Of a DNA stretch of 64,000 nt, positions 26,104-36,951 are shown in pieces. Source of the DNA: Xanthoparmelia taractica (taxonomy: Eukaryota; Ascomycota; Lecanoromycetes; Lecanorales; Parmeliaceae); NCBI GenBank assembly GCA_033085395.1, contig JANQBS010000079.1:102682-166681 (forward strand), in the 5' to 3' direction. The notes under the pieces are model-generated. The model made no database searches. It was not told the origin of the DNA and saw only the letters and a list, made by a program, of their open reading frames with translations. Positions within the stretch are counted from its first letter, which is position 1; every line of letters starts with the position of its first letter. Made by a program: the position numbers and the translations under genes.

Positions 26104-26451
26104 ACATTCCTTGGTTGGTTGAGGCTTTGGATTCGATATCTTGGACCGAGCTGGTACTTTGTGCCCTTGCCAGTATTACTTAATCTTGCAGTATCCTCGT
26201 AGAAAGAATATATATACCAAATCCATTTTTTACAAAAGCAGCCATGAATCTTTCAGCATCGCTACTGTCATCTTTGGATAATTCCGACAACGGATGAAAT
26301 GCTCGAGACATCTCCGTCCCAAAACCCAAATCTTGCCTAGTTTATCCCCCCACCTCCCCACACAACATCCAACACAACCCTACCTAAATAAACCCATCTC
26401 TCTCCCACCCCTCTCCCTTCCACTCATCTTCCCTTCCCTTCCTTCCCTCCG

Positions 26452-26488
26452 CTCATCCCCTCATCCCCCTCATCCCCCTCATCCCCCA
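26452..26488. repeat. Minisatellite, 9-bp unit TCATCCCCC
   Basis: About four consecutive copies of a C-rich 9-bp unit within a longer polypyrimidine stretch. Confidence 0.75.
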
Positions 26489-26659
26489 AATCCACCATCC
26501 CGTCCCATCCCAATCACCGTCCTATCTATACCCATAATATAAAATACCGTACTTATTTCTATCAACCACCTTACTTACCTTTTCCCACTTGTTCTTATCC
26601 GGCTCACCTATTCACGTGATTACTCACTCACCTCACTCACCTGGTTAGTCGCGTACTCA

Positions 26660-26680
26660 TTACTTACTTACTTACTTACT
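26660..26680. repeat. (TTAC)n microsatellite
   Basis: About five tandem TTAC units. Confidence 0.85.
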
Positions 26681-26783
26681 CACACCCCGCCCTCCCCCCC
26701 CCTTCTACCCGTACCACTCACTGCCCTACCCATTTCCATTTTCGCGAATGAAGTTATTTAGATGGGAGTGTCGGGAGAATAGC

Positions 26784-26804
26784 CGGACGGACGGACGGAC
26801 GGAT
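26784..26804. repeat. (GGAC)n microsatellite
   Basis: About five tandem GGAC units followed by two GGAT units. Confidence 0.85.
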
Positions 26805-27746
26805 GGATATGCATTTGTGTTACTGCTTCTAGGTTGGTTACCTGTCTGTTATGGCTGGACTGGGTGGGTCAGTTGTTGGTTTGATGGGAATTGAACCAAA
26901 GCTTTTTGTTCTGGTGTAGGGGGGATGCAGTAGGCAGTGGGCAATAGCCAGCCACTACGCGGTAGACAATCGCGGGAGACAAGTCTCGGGTCCGGCGTAT
27001 GTCTGTCCATCTATCCATCTACCTACCCATCGATATCCTCCCATCCCCCCTTCCCTTCCCTTCCAAAAGCCCTCGCTCGGCTTTTCTTAACGCACACCAC
27101 CTACTTACCCTACTTGTATTAAATGCCAGGTACACAAAGTGAGGTGAATCTACCATCTTCTTGACTGGTGGGAAAATCTGCTGGGGTGGCGTTGAACTTG
27201 TTATCTATTTGAGGTGGTCGGAAGCAGATGTGCCTAGCCAAGGTATATATGGTGGACTGCAGGTAGCTTTTGCATTCTGTGTGAAATGTTGGCCGAGGGA
27301 TTGGTGATGGCATGTTGGTTACTTCTTTGGATTCGTAGCGGGTGATGCTAGGAGCCTTCTTTTTTTTTTGTTTCGTGGTAAGTGGATAGTTGAGAGGAAT
27401 GTGCGTGCTGGAGAATGAATGTTTTTGGTCAAGATTGTGATACTGGGTGGATGCGCCTAGCTAAGGGATAATGCGATTGCCGTTTCTCAAGGGGAACCAT
27501 GCCTTGACGCTCTCAAACCCTTCTCCAAAAAAGTTGAAAAAAAAAAAGGGAGAAGAAGAGGGACCTCTGGATTATTGGTGTCCTTGTCTCGTCGCGTACC
27601 GTACATCTGCAGCCATGCCCCCCCGAACAACCTTCCATCTCCTTCCCACTCATTTCCCTCCACTAAATTATCCCCATCCAGGCACCCAAAATCAAGTCAG
27701 ACGTGCACGCTTCATCTCCAATCATAACCCCTTTGTATTTCAAAGT

Positions 27747-28172
27747 CTAAGTCAATGACACTGTAAATGTGCTAGCGCTGGCCTGAGAGATTGGAGTGAG
27801 AGCTCCGGATGAAGGAACCGGGCTATCACTAAGTTGGGGTTCTGAACCCAGGGAATCTGTCGGGGCGCTAGGTTGAGGCTCTGGAATAGGAGCCTCTAAG
27901 GGGACGGTAGTATTATTAGCGTCGGACCCGAAGGTCGGATCCGGAGCCTCGAGTGGAGAAACTGGACCATCGCTGGGTTGGGGGTTTGGACTCAGGGGTT
28001 CTGCCGGAGCGCTGGGTCGAAGGATCGGGTTGGGGGCCTCCTCTGAGGAGTTGACAGTAGGGCGAGGGCCGGACTGAAGGTTCGGATTGGGAAACTGTGG
28101 CGGAACGAGTGGGCTAGCGATGCCATGAGAAGTGACCAAAAGGGCCACTTGAAGAATGTTGATAAGCTGCAT
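27747..28172 (-). CDS. Small secreted Pro/Ser-rich repeat protein
   Basis: A 141-residue single-exon gene. The N-terminus MQLINILQVALLVTSHGIAS is a clear signal peptide (short polar n-region, hydrophobic core, small residues before the cleavage site at about 19/20). The mature part is rich in Pro, Ser, Glu and Ala, lacks cysteine and transmembrane helices, and contains two imperfect repeats of about 40 residues: one with RPSAPAEPLSPNPQPSDGPV and one with PQPSAPTDSLGSEPQLSDSP. One N-glycosylation sequon (NNT) lies between them. It resembles secreted low-complexity wall or mucin-like proteins and effector candidates, but no known family is recognised. The lack of Cys argues against a typical disulphide-stabilised apoplastic effector. 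Confidence 0.75.
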   Translation of the reverse strand: MQLINILQVALLVTSHGIASPLVPPQFPNPNLQSGPRPTVNSSEEAPNPILRPSAPAEPLSPNPQPSDGPVSPLEAPDPTFGSDANNTTVPLEAPIPEPQPSAPTDSLGSEPQLSDSPVPSSGALTPISQASASTFTVSLT

Positions 28173-30236
28173 GGTGAATGATAGGTGAGAAGGTTGTAGG
28201 ATTGGTGCTCGTGGATTGTTGGAAGTATATCGAGAATGCTTGTTCTTGTAATGGTGGAGAGCTGAAGAGCGGTGGGAACGTCCTCTCCTTTATACACCCA
28301 GCAGCGTCGTACGGTCCTTGTTCTTGGAAGCCTTGGAAGCACCGGCATTTGCCGACATCCAAACACCATCGTCTGCGTCGTCTGCATGGGATCCATTGGA
28401 GTATGTTGGCCTTGCAGCAAGATATGCAGACACCCCAAGCGTCATCATATGCGCCGTTTACGTTCGATGCATTGACGTCTGCTGATCTTTCCATCGTACC
28501 AGGGGCCCCCATCTATTCGCTCAGCCAAACAAAGTCCACGTTATTTGTGTTTCAACTTTCTTCTGTATAGCACAGTTCATACCCAAACAGCTGCCCATGA
28601 AACCTCGCGAATGCGGCAAAGGAGGTCTGCATCACATTGTTTGCGTCTCGGAGACCGGACCTTCACTCCCCTACACGAATTCACCATCATCAAGTGTGCC
28701 ATCTTCGATGGAATACCCCACTATGGCTTGAAGGATACGCATATGAGACAACACAAGCAGGCTTTGATTGGTTGTGAACCAGAGTTGCTTTTTCTCGGTA
28801 CAGAGTGGAGCGGAGTCCGTTGAACCTAACGAAATGATCATGTTTGAAGGACTGCTCGGATGAAACAAGGCTTGCTCACCACGCTGGTTTTGGGTGTATT
28901 ACTGCTGCATGGTCATATACTCTGTTATTCTGTACGTGCAATTGAAACCATCGAATGACAACAAATGGATGGAAGAAGTACGAGGATGGAACAACGCGAC
29001 TCTTGGCTATTGATCACTCGAGCGAATCGCATACTTGCGCGTCGTGAAGTTTGGCAAGTGGTGTGGTGTGGTGGGTCGTGATTGAAGAAGAGACGTTTAT
29101 GCACGTAGACCTTTACGGCACCCTACCACGAGTACTTTATGGTTTAGAATATGTCACCGCCACTTAGGAACATCTTGCAGTATTCTCTAGCCAATCATGT
29201 CGTCTTTCAGCGATCCTATAGCCTAGTGTATAAGGTAAAGCTGTGGCACGGTCCAGGAGATCTTCCGGCCCGCATACCGCTGTCATACCAAGATACTGTA
29301 CCGAGAACAAGGCAGCTGACGTGTAAGTGTGCCTCGAAGTATGCACATTGGAATGACCATCGCCACTTAGATAGCTACACAGTCAGACCTGTCGCCAAAC
29401 AATGACTCTAAATTCATACCGCACCACAACACACCACACCAACAGGGGGCTCCTCAACTTTTATAGTGGAGAAGCGTGCGGTGCCTTTTCCTTCTCCTTT
29501 TCCCGCAAAGCGGCTTTTTCCTTTCACAGCATCTCTCCAAAGCCTTGTGTCAGATTCTTTCCCCTGACTGGCTTCCGGACCCTGTCCCAGCTGGCTGGTG
29601 GTTTATGGATCCTCGTGTTTGATCATTGAATGTCCTGATGGGTGGTAGATGACGGGCAATGATTGAGGATCGTGGAATGAATAATGCATTCAACCTACCA
29701 GAATTCGGGATCCTGTGACGCAACTTCGGCTCGGCCGTTTCATCGCTGCAGAACTCGTTTGGCCACGTAGCTGAGACTTGGACAATATAGACACCATCAC
29801 GATTCACTGCCCTGGATCATGACGGAGTGTGTCGACAGCAAGCAAGAAGCGCAAGTCCAAGGGTCAGGATCACTTATCCAAGTCGCAAGCGACACGCCGA
29901 TTCTTGCAGCTTTTCGAGTCGATCCTTTATTGGGTCTACAAGAAAGGCTGTTGTGGCCTCGCGTGTGGTCGTGGTAGATACGTTACAATGTAGTATTCAA
30001 TAACTTAACCGGTATCGTAAGATCACCACTGTCCCATCAAGATTCACTTATATTAGGTGACGGTGGTTATTCTAGCGCCAAGGTTTCTCCGTACGGTACT
30101 GCACCAATGAAACTAGTTTTTAGGGCTGTATTTTAAAAAGTATTAGATACTGTAATCCGAAGAATATTACCGACTATAGAATACGCTTTCTACGTCATAC
30201 GAGCCGCACCTTGAAGCTACGGGAAGCCATGGGCTT
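28173..30236. other. Intergenic, about 2 kb
   Basis: Divergent promoters of the small secreted-protein gene (minus) and the phospholipase-D-like gene (plus) lie at its two ends. The short frames inside show no domain signature or convincing splice continuity. No RNA gene was recognised. Confidence 0.5.
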
Positions 30237-31574
30237 TTGTGGCACAACAGTGCGATGCTGTCCTTGGATTCCCTGAATGGCTTGACTACAAGACAAGGCA
30301 CTGAGGAAAACAGAAATCACTTCTGGGGCGATGACCCTTGCACTTTGCTCAGACCAGCCGAGACCTCCCTAGCTGACTTTACCGTTGGTAACGCTCTAGA
30401 CATATACACCTCGACAATCCTTCCAGCCCTTGAGTCCGCCCGGTATGAAATCCTCTTCGTCACTTGCTTTTGGGCACGTTCAGTATGTTTGGAAAAGCTT
30501 TGCTCTACACTTGTCAAGCTCTCGGGCAGGGCACAGTCCCAACCTACCGGTACACCTAAGCTACGAGTACGCCTCTGCTTCTCCTCTCGGTCTCTGACCC
30601 AAAAGCTCTTCCATACCTCCTCCGCAAATGGCTACATATACCCGCCATCAAGATGGCGCTCGCTCGGCTTACCGCCACCAGAAGACGTGCAAGGGCTCGA
30701 TCTACAAGTCAAAAGCCTCTTCGTCCTACCCTTCAGTGTCATGCATCCCAAACTCGTCATAATTGATCGGCAAAGAGTCATACTACCCAGCTGCAACCTT
30801 AGCTGGGAGAACTGGCTTGAATGCTGCCTACCACTAACGGGTCCTACAGTCAACCTGTTCATCCGCTTCTGGCAGGATACCTGGGCTCGCAATGATTGGG
30901 TTGAACTCCCGGCCACTTATCTTTCTTATCAGGTATCCTCAACTGTGAAATCCTACTCGGCTGCCTTCCTTCCATCTCCGTACCACCGCAACCCACACTT
31001 TCAGCTTCTACCTTCCACGTCTTTCCTACCACCTCCACCTACGCCTTTGAACGTGTGTCTCCTGCATCTTTTCTCTAGGGCTCGCAATTCTATCCTTCTA
31101 CTGACCCCAAACCTTACCTCTCCACCCGTGATCTCTGCACTCCTAGAAGCTCTATCTCGAGGCGTCAATGTCACTATAATCACAAACCGCCGCATGATGA
31201 TACTAGAGCAATTGATGACATCCGGTACCATCACAGAAATTTCTGTGTGGAAGCTTCGCCGGCGTTACAATAGATTGACCCGCCGAGCATTGGCGCCACC
31301 CCACCTTGAAGACCTGGAAAATGGACTAGAAGCTTGTAACATTGGTTCATTAAAAATTGGCTACTACCGTTCCACAGTTGAATGCAAGAAAACTCATATC
31401 AAGTGCAGCACTGTTGACGATCGGGTTGCGGTTTTAGGAAGTGGTAACATGGATCGTGCGAGCTGGTACACGTCTCAGGAGCTAGGTGTTGCCATTGAAG
31501 GCGAAGAAGTGGTAAACGGTGTTTGGAAAGCTATTGAGCAGAGATTTGTATGGTGGGGTGTTGACTGGCTATAA
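30237..31574 (+). CDS. Phospholipase-D-like phosphodiesterase family protein
   Basis: A single-exon 445-aa protein with two HxKxxxxD (HKD) half-sites, the defining active-site pair of the PLD superfamily, which hydrolyses phosphodiester bonds of phospholipids or nucleic acids through a phosphohistidine intermediate. Site 1 is HPKLVIID with H170, K172, D177, followed by LPSCNLSWENW. Site 2 is HIKCSTVDDR with H387, K389, D394, followed by GSGNMDRASWYTSQE. The G-S-G-N-M-D segment after the second motif is typical of cardiolipin-synthase/PLDc_2-like members. No signal peptide or PX/PH/C2 domain is visible, unlike the large Spo14-type PLD. Two start Met codons lie close together (30237 and 30249); the first is listed. 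The substrate is unknown. Confidence 0.85.
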   Translation: MWHNSAMLSLDSLNGLTTRQGTEENRNHFWGDDPCTLLRPAETSLADFTVGNALDIYTSTILPALESARYEILFVTCFWARSVCLEKLCSTLVKLSGRAQSQPTGTPKLRVRLCFSSRSLTQKLFHTSSANGYIYPPSRWRSLGLPPPEDVQGLDLQVKSLFVLPFSVMHPKLVIIDRQRVILPSCNLSWENWLECCLPLTGPTVNLFIRFWQDTWARNDWVELPATYLSYQVSSTVKSYSAAFLPSPYHRNPHFQLLPSTSFLPPPPTPLNVCLLHLFSRARNSILLLTPNLTSPPVISALLEALSRGVNVTIITNRRMMILEQLMTSGTITEISVWKLRRRYNRLTRRALAPPHLEDLENGLEACNIGSLKIGYYRSTVECKKTHIKCSTVDDRVAVLGSGNMDRASWYTSQELGVAIEGEEVVNGVWKAIEQRFVWWGVDWL

Positions 31575-31775
31575 AAAAATCTGGGATTAGCGTAACGAAC
31601 GTAAGAAAGACCCAGTACACCGTGCAACAATCAACACTTCGGCGTCTGAAATCAATATTACATCAAATCAGTCATTGAGTTACCCACCTACCATATTCCA
31701 CACATTCTTCATATACATCACCCAGAACGTGTCGCCTCGAAACTTCTTTAGGCACTAATTACCCGAGGGTTCATT

Positions 31776-32613
31776 ATGGCAGCGATTTCCAGTGGTGATG
31801 GCATTTTGGATGGGGACAGAGAACTTCGCGCACCCGAGCAGAAGGATCTGAGCCAGTAAGTCTCTCCAATGAAAATTAGCAAGCTACACAGTCTGAACCG
31901 CTTATAGACTTCTCACCGTTCGTATGGTCGACATCTTTGTTGGTGCTGAGCGAAAGCAATTCCATCTGCACCACGACTTGCTCTGTGATCGATCCGATTA
32001 CTTCAAAGCCTGTTTTGAAGGGGATTTCAAAGAAGCGGAGCAGAAAGAGCTCTTTCTCCCCGAGGATGACATCGAAAGCTTCGGCCTTTTCGTGAAGTGG
32101 TTATATGGTGCATCTTTGAAGAAGATCAGCTCCAAAGACGAGCTTTCTGTGTACTTTACACTGTTCGTCTTGGCTAACAAACTATGCCTGGAGCATCTTC
32201 GGAACGAGACCATGGATCAAATCCTCAGATTTCATCGTACGAATACATATCCAGTACCTGTTGACTACCAGATCATTCGTTTTATCTATCGGAATACTTC
32301 TGATCAAGACAGTATTCGGAAGTACTTGGTGGACCTTGCAGCATGGACCGCTGTCTTCGAATGGGTAGATGGACTCTCCACCGATGAACAAGGTTTGATC
32401 CGGGAAGGCGGGGATCTTGCAGTAGATTTCGCCATTTCTCTCTCGGTGTTCCACGCCGAATGGGACAATGATGACCAGAATTTGAATGACCCACGAAGAC
32501 AACCAAATTGCACGTATCACAAGCACAACTCAACACCGTTCTGCGCCGGCACCAGTGTGCACCGACGCCAACTTGTACCGTCACCGGACAGCGCCGATGA
32601 AGTGAACATCTAG
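31776..32613 (+). CDS. BTB/POZ-domain protein
   Basis: Two exons, 31776-31855 and 31908-32613, joined in phase across a 52-bp GT..AG intron, give 261 aa. A BTB/POZ fold begins near residue 30: RMVDIFVGAERKQFHLHHDL then LCDRSDYFKACFEGDFKEAE and FGLFVKWLYG. This follows the order VDIxVG..F.vHk.LLc.rS.yF...l.g.FkEa of fungal BTB proteins. BTB domains mediate dimerisation and, in some proteins, Cullin-3 ubiquitin-ligase recruitment. No kelch, zinc finger or MATH partner domain is present. The family is large and fungus-expanded, with functions mostly unknown. Start ATG at 31776 opens the only frame that splices cleanly. Confidence 0.82.
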
Positions 32614-33679
32614 CTCCCTCTCACCCGACAGCAACGGCGGCAGATTTTCCAGGGCGATGGGAGAGTGCACATCTTACAACTTATGTGGGCATACGAAGAG
32701 AAAGTGGCAGTCCTGAATACTTGCAGCATCGAGAAGAAGCGTTTTCCTTACTTAAGTCTCTACCGGGCGTGTTCAGGCATGTCGATCGCTGATTACGGCT
32801 GCTCTAAACGCTGAATGACTCAAGGTCTCGAGAGCTAGCGCTTACAATAGATACTCTGTGACATCGTCCTTGCAGGGAAGGTTGGACACTGGATACTAGT
32901 GGTGAAAGGCAATGCAAACGCGTCATCCCCCAACCATCCATTTACACGGATAGTATACACCGCTCTGTACACAACAGGTTTCTCTCCCCGTACGAGTACA
33001 CAGTTGCTCAATAAGAGGATTCATTGACCAACTAGAAAATATCAGGCTGGCAAAGTCTCCAACCCCTAAAGCGGATAGTATAGGAATCAATGTCAAGTTA
33101 TTGAAGCTACAGTGCACAACCAAAGAGTCCCTCAAAGATTGGCATTTAGAGTCAGGTATTTTGATTTCAATGGACTCAACTGTCCCTGCTACTATCTGCC
33201 GCAAGATTTGATTTGATGAGACATCAGCTGTTCTTGCCTCGATCCAATTACTGACATCCGATTGCTATATAGTCTCCTTCTCCTACCACATCTATTCAAT
33301 CCTAGATGTCAGGAACATCTTTTAAAAATGCTAATGTCGTCCATGGAGAAACCCCTTTCGTTCCCCTTTTTAAGCTTAACGCGAGTCTCATCCATTAGAT
33401 CGACCGAGCCCCAATGTAGGTTACCAAGCGTTAGAGATCGTCGCCTGGTGAGTCGTGCTCATTAGGCGCGATCGATGTTCCAGCCGTTAGGGATCGAATC
33501 GTTGGGATTTCGTAGCGGAAGGGTGCAGTATGTTCACTGAGTGAGATTGTTGTTCTAAACTTTGGGTGTCGAATGGTTGGGATTTACTAGTCTATTGCCA
33601 TGTGTCCTTAACCGCAATACCATGCTCTGGGAAGAATTGTCTCCTTAAGCTCTCGCGCAGTGGTGTCCTTAGCACAACT
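32614..33679. other. Intergenic, about 1.1 kb
   Basis: Convergent space between the BTB gene (plus) and the 2EXR-like gene (minus). A 93-codon minus-strand frame at 32923-33204 has no motif or splice partner. The phrase TCGAAT(C/G)GTTGGGATTT occurs twice, about 82 bp apart (near 33487 and 33569). No RNA gene was recognised. Confidence 0.45.
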
Positions 33680-34264
33680 CTAAATGCATTCGTCTCTGTC
33701 GAACTTTCCAGCAGGTGATGTCGAGAAGCTCGGCAGCAGATGACCATAAACGGTGTTATGGACAGTAATGTCAAACTTCCCAGCGAGATTCAAGGTACCA
33801 CCTCGAATAAGTTCGGTCTGTAGGCGCGTCCAGTCAGGCTTCGAAGCAGCAATGCGCACTATTCGGAGGTTTGCTAATGCGCTCAGCAGTTCCAAAACCT
33901 CGGCACCTTCGGATCCGAATGCCGTCGGATATGGGTGCGAGATCTCCAGGCTTCTGATCATGTCTCTGCGGCGGGCAGCAATACCTTTGACGAAAGCCGC
34001 AATCTGACTCCATTCGCCTTCAAATCTCGTGTTGGCGTAAAAGTAAGTCGCGGCTTCATCTGAGATCTGGTGGTCAACGCACAGGAGTGCGAGGGTTGCT
34101 TGCGGGTAAGATACGTTATAGAAGCCATTTCTGGGTTTAAATTGTGGAACTAAGAGTCAGCGCTTGCGTGTATTCTCAATCATGGAGATATAGTCGCACT
34201 TGAAGACATGGCTGTAAATCTCATTACGGATTTCCAGAGGAAGCGTGGTGAAGGTTGGGAGCAT
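33680..34264 (-). CDS. 2EXR/F-box-like domain protein
   Basis: Two exons, 34264-34200 and 34130-33680, give 171 aa. The N-terminus MLPTFTTLPLEIRNEIYSHV carries the LPxEIRxxIY signature of the fungus-specific 2EXR/F-box-like family. It is followed by the typical second segment ATLALLCVDHQISDEAATYF (LLxVxxQxxxEA). The acceptor was chosen because the nearer AG (at TCTTAG) creates a stop at once, while CCCAG gives the family-like KNGFYNVSYPQATL. The protein is shorter than many relatives and ends soon after KFDRDECI. The function is unknown; these genes are commonly lineage-specific and variable in copy number. Confidence 0.72.
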
Positions 34265-34652
34265 TTTCGCTCAGCTGTAAGAACTATTAGCACTGACTTC
34301 TCTTATGATCATCCTGAATGGATGCTTCAATAGCTGATGAATTAGGTAGATCGTGAGACTTTGAACGTGGAAACAAGGCAATATATCTTCCATCAAGTAT
34401 CAAGTTTGGGCATGTGTTGTCACTTGTAGTGGTATGCGAGAGATGATCATTTCAAAGTGAAAAATGCTCGGTTTGGTGAACGTTAATGTAGGAGTGTTGA
34501 TGAGTAGGGGGACTTGGGTGCATGGCGCTATGACTGAAAAGGACGACCAGTAAATATCTTGTAGGGCTGAGTCAATGTATGGACAAAGTCTCTCCTCGCC
34601 CCCTTCCTGCTCTAAGTCGAACTGAACATGTGAAGAAACAGCGCAATCGGCC
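34265..34652. promoter_or_regulatory. Divergent intergenic region
   Basis: 388 bp separate the 2EXR-like gene (minus) from the next gene (plus) and must hold both promoters. No specific motif is called. Confidence 0.4.
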
Positions 34653-35674
34653 ATGGCGCCGCCTCCGTCTGTGAGCTTGTCGCCAGCCTATCATGGAGCC
34701 TGCTCTGGCTGACAGCTCAGACACCCTCACCTCACCGCTTCATCACGTCGAAACCCGCAGCTAAACCATCCTCATCTCTTCGCTTCCAGCAAGGAGCTCC
34801 TCAGTCAGCTTCCTCTCAACAATTTGTTCCTGCACCAAGATTCAGCTTTGGCTCTACCCAGAAGTCCGTGATTGACAATGCAGCGGCAGTAACGCAGCAC
34901 GCCTCACCATTGTCCAGACGACTCCGCCTACCTGGCGCAACGCCAATCAGGAACCGGGAGGATATTGAAGAGAAAGCTTCAGACGATGAAGAGACCGGGG
35001 GATGGGATAAAGATGGAACTAAATCTGCTCTGTCTACAGAGCCGATATCGAAGCGCCGCCGGCCAAATCCTCCAGAGGCAGTCATCATCTCCTCCGACTC
35101 TCCTTCTCCGTCACCGCCTCCAACAACGCCTCCATACCCTACAGTAGAAGAGGATGATCTTGAGGCAGTCGCTTACAATAACTCTAATCCACCTGCACAG
35201 CCACGTTTTGTCCTTCCAACGCCTAAGCCTACCGGGACCCGGTCAATACCTTCAAGACCTCCCCTGATTCTTCCACCACGCTCTCCATCTCCTCCAATTG
35301 CGACCCCAGCCTTCTTTTCCCCTCACCGTCGAGGTCAGAAGTATGTTCACGGTGGACTTGCATCCACTGTCCGAAATTGGATCGTTGAGACCTCACAGAA
35401 GGCGCACAATCGGGCTCACGCAAGAAGAGATGGAGATGAAGTTTGGGATCTGAGGTTCAGAGTAAAAGAATATCGACTGGAAGATTCGAATGAACGGACG
35501 ATAATCGTCCAGGGAAGGACCGAGGCAAGGAGATGGATGCTTGTGGGGATGGGGAGGGGCGACACAAAGGTCGAAGTGGACTGCATAGTGGGTATAAAAG
35601 AACCTACATGGGAAGTTCTGATTGGAAATGAATATTACATGGTGGCTGTTGAGTGGAAGGTACTCAATGGCTGA
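34653..35674 (+). CDS. Conserved-looking protein of unknown function, 323 aa
   Basis: Exon 1 at 34653-34670 (MAPPPS) and exon 2 at 34721-35674 join across a 50-bp intron, giving 323 aa. Without splicing, the upstream part of the long frame has no ATG, yet it reads like real protein (HRFITSKPAAKPSSS, FVPAPRFSFGSTQKS). The N-terminal two thirds are disordered and Pro/Ser-rich, with acidic patches and basic KRRRP. The C-terminal 120 residues look folded: GLASTVRNWIVETSQKA, then alternating beta-like stretches DLRFRVKEYRLED and RTIIVQGRTEARRWMLVGMG, ending EYYMVAVEWKVLNG. The pattern could be an OB-fold, which would suggest nucleic-acid binding (a telomere or recombination accessory factor), but I do not recognise a family. 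This is a structural guess. Confidence 0.65.
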
Positions 35675-36951
35675 GAACACGAAGTTCGACTACTCATGGA
35701 CCACCGCCATTTGGGTGTGAAGGCGAACTCATTCAGCTTAATCCTGCTCGATCTTATACGAGAACGCCGGTACACCAGGTATATCACTCTTCCAAAAGCT
35801 TAGGTTTCCACTAACAATAATGAGTCTACATGGTCAGACTGTTGACCGGAGCTGCTTTGCGTAGCCTCAAAGCAATTTCGTCTGCCACTATTGTCAAACG
35901 GCCATTCGTTATCAGGGAGTATTGTGAGCTCGAGCTCGAGCACTGCCGGGAGTGTCCAGAAACGTTACAACGAGGCTGGATTGACGACTGCGGGATACCT
36001 TTCAGCTGTGAAAAGAGTATACGAAAAAGGATCTGCAGTAAGGTAGTTTACGTTTCAAAACAACGCTACTGCAGCCGCGTCACATACCCGCATCAAATCT
36101 TCCGAACAGGCTGGGCTTTACTCTACAACACAGCCGAGTACAACATTGCCATCAATAGACACGATTGCTGAGAATATCTTCTCATGAGTATGTGTTATCT
36201 CGCACAGCAAACACACTCCAACTCGTGAGTGAGGTAGTGAAATTTCTTCTCCCAAAAAACTTCCAGACCTACCAACCATTCCCGTGATTGTTCATCTCTC
36301 AATGTCATATAGCAAAGATGGTTATATTATCAGCCTTCAGAGTGTAATTATGCTGGTCGAATATCTGCGCAAAGGCGTACTCTCGCACTGCTGCCCTAGT
36401 TTTTGTTTCGGGTGGTAACACAGCCCCGTCGTTAGGAGCTGCAGGCGGGCGGCAAAGTGCATAGTGGCTGGGGCGGAAAATGTGGATGTTATGGTTGTAT
36501 ACTCGAGACTTGTCTGATTCCAACATAGCATCGGTCGTACGGCTTTTTGTCAGCTTTTATCTTATGTCCCCAGTCATCTCATTGGTTCCGAAGACTTGGG
36601 TCCTGGTTACCTCCGTGTCTCTAAGGATTCAAACACGTTCCATGTCCTGCACAGTCTCATCTACTGCGCTTTTCCGTATATCTACGGTAAAGAAACACTG
36701 CGTTGCGGCTGTTTTAGGGCACTGCGCCGCGTTCGCCGGCTTCAATTGCAACAGTGACTTTTCGTTCACCTCAACCCAAGGCGTTATATATCAGCCCTCG
36801 CTGTCGCTATGGGCTGCTCGCTGTCCAAAAGATAGACGGAGAAGGCTAACAAATATACAAACACATCTACCACTGGGGCCCTTCCTGTCACCACTTGATT
36901 TACCCAATCTGCGTAATTGAGAACATCCATTGACGCCTTGGCTTGCTCGAC
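35675..36951. other. Intergenic, about 1.3 kb
   Basis: Precedes the GPI-type surface protein gene, whose promoter it contains. Frames at 35830-36171 and 36480-36920 (plus) lack motifs, signal peptides or splice continuity and were not called. Confidence 0.45.

Larger units (their letters stand above)
26104..27746. other. Intergenic with simple repeats
   Basis: About 1.6 kb without a gene, between the 3' end of the ATPase gene and the 3' end of the small secreted-protein gene (convergent). It is strongly pyrimidine-biased on the plus strand from 26290 to 26720. It contains a CATCCCCCT-type minisatellite (about 26452-26488), a (TTAC)n tract (about 26660-26680), a (GGAC)n tract (about 26784-26804) and a poly-A/T run near 27361 and 27538. 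Confidence 0.6.

Noticed and set aside
32923..33204. 93-codon minus-strand frame
   Set aside because: No domain and no family signature; it could be a gene fragment but lacks support.
33484..33500. tRNA B-box-like GGATCGAATC
   Set aside because: No upstream A box or acceptor stem. The phrase recurs about 82 bp on as a short direct repeat.
35830..36171. 113-codon plus-strand frame, Cys-containing
   Set aside because: No signal peptide, domain or splice partner; composition like the surrounding non-coding DNA.
36480..36920. 146-codon plus-strand frame upstream of the surface-protein gene
   Set aside because: No motif, and it is not joined in frame to the following signal peptide.
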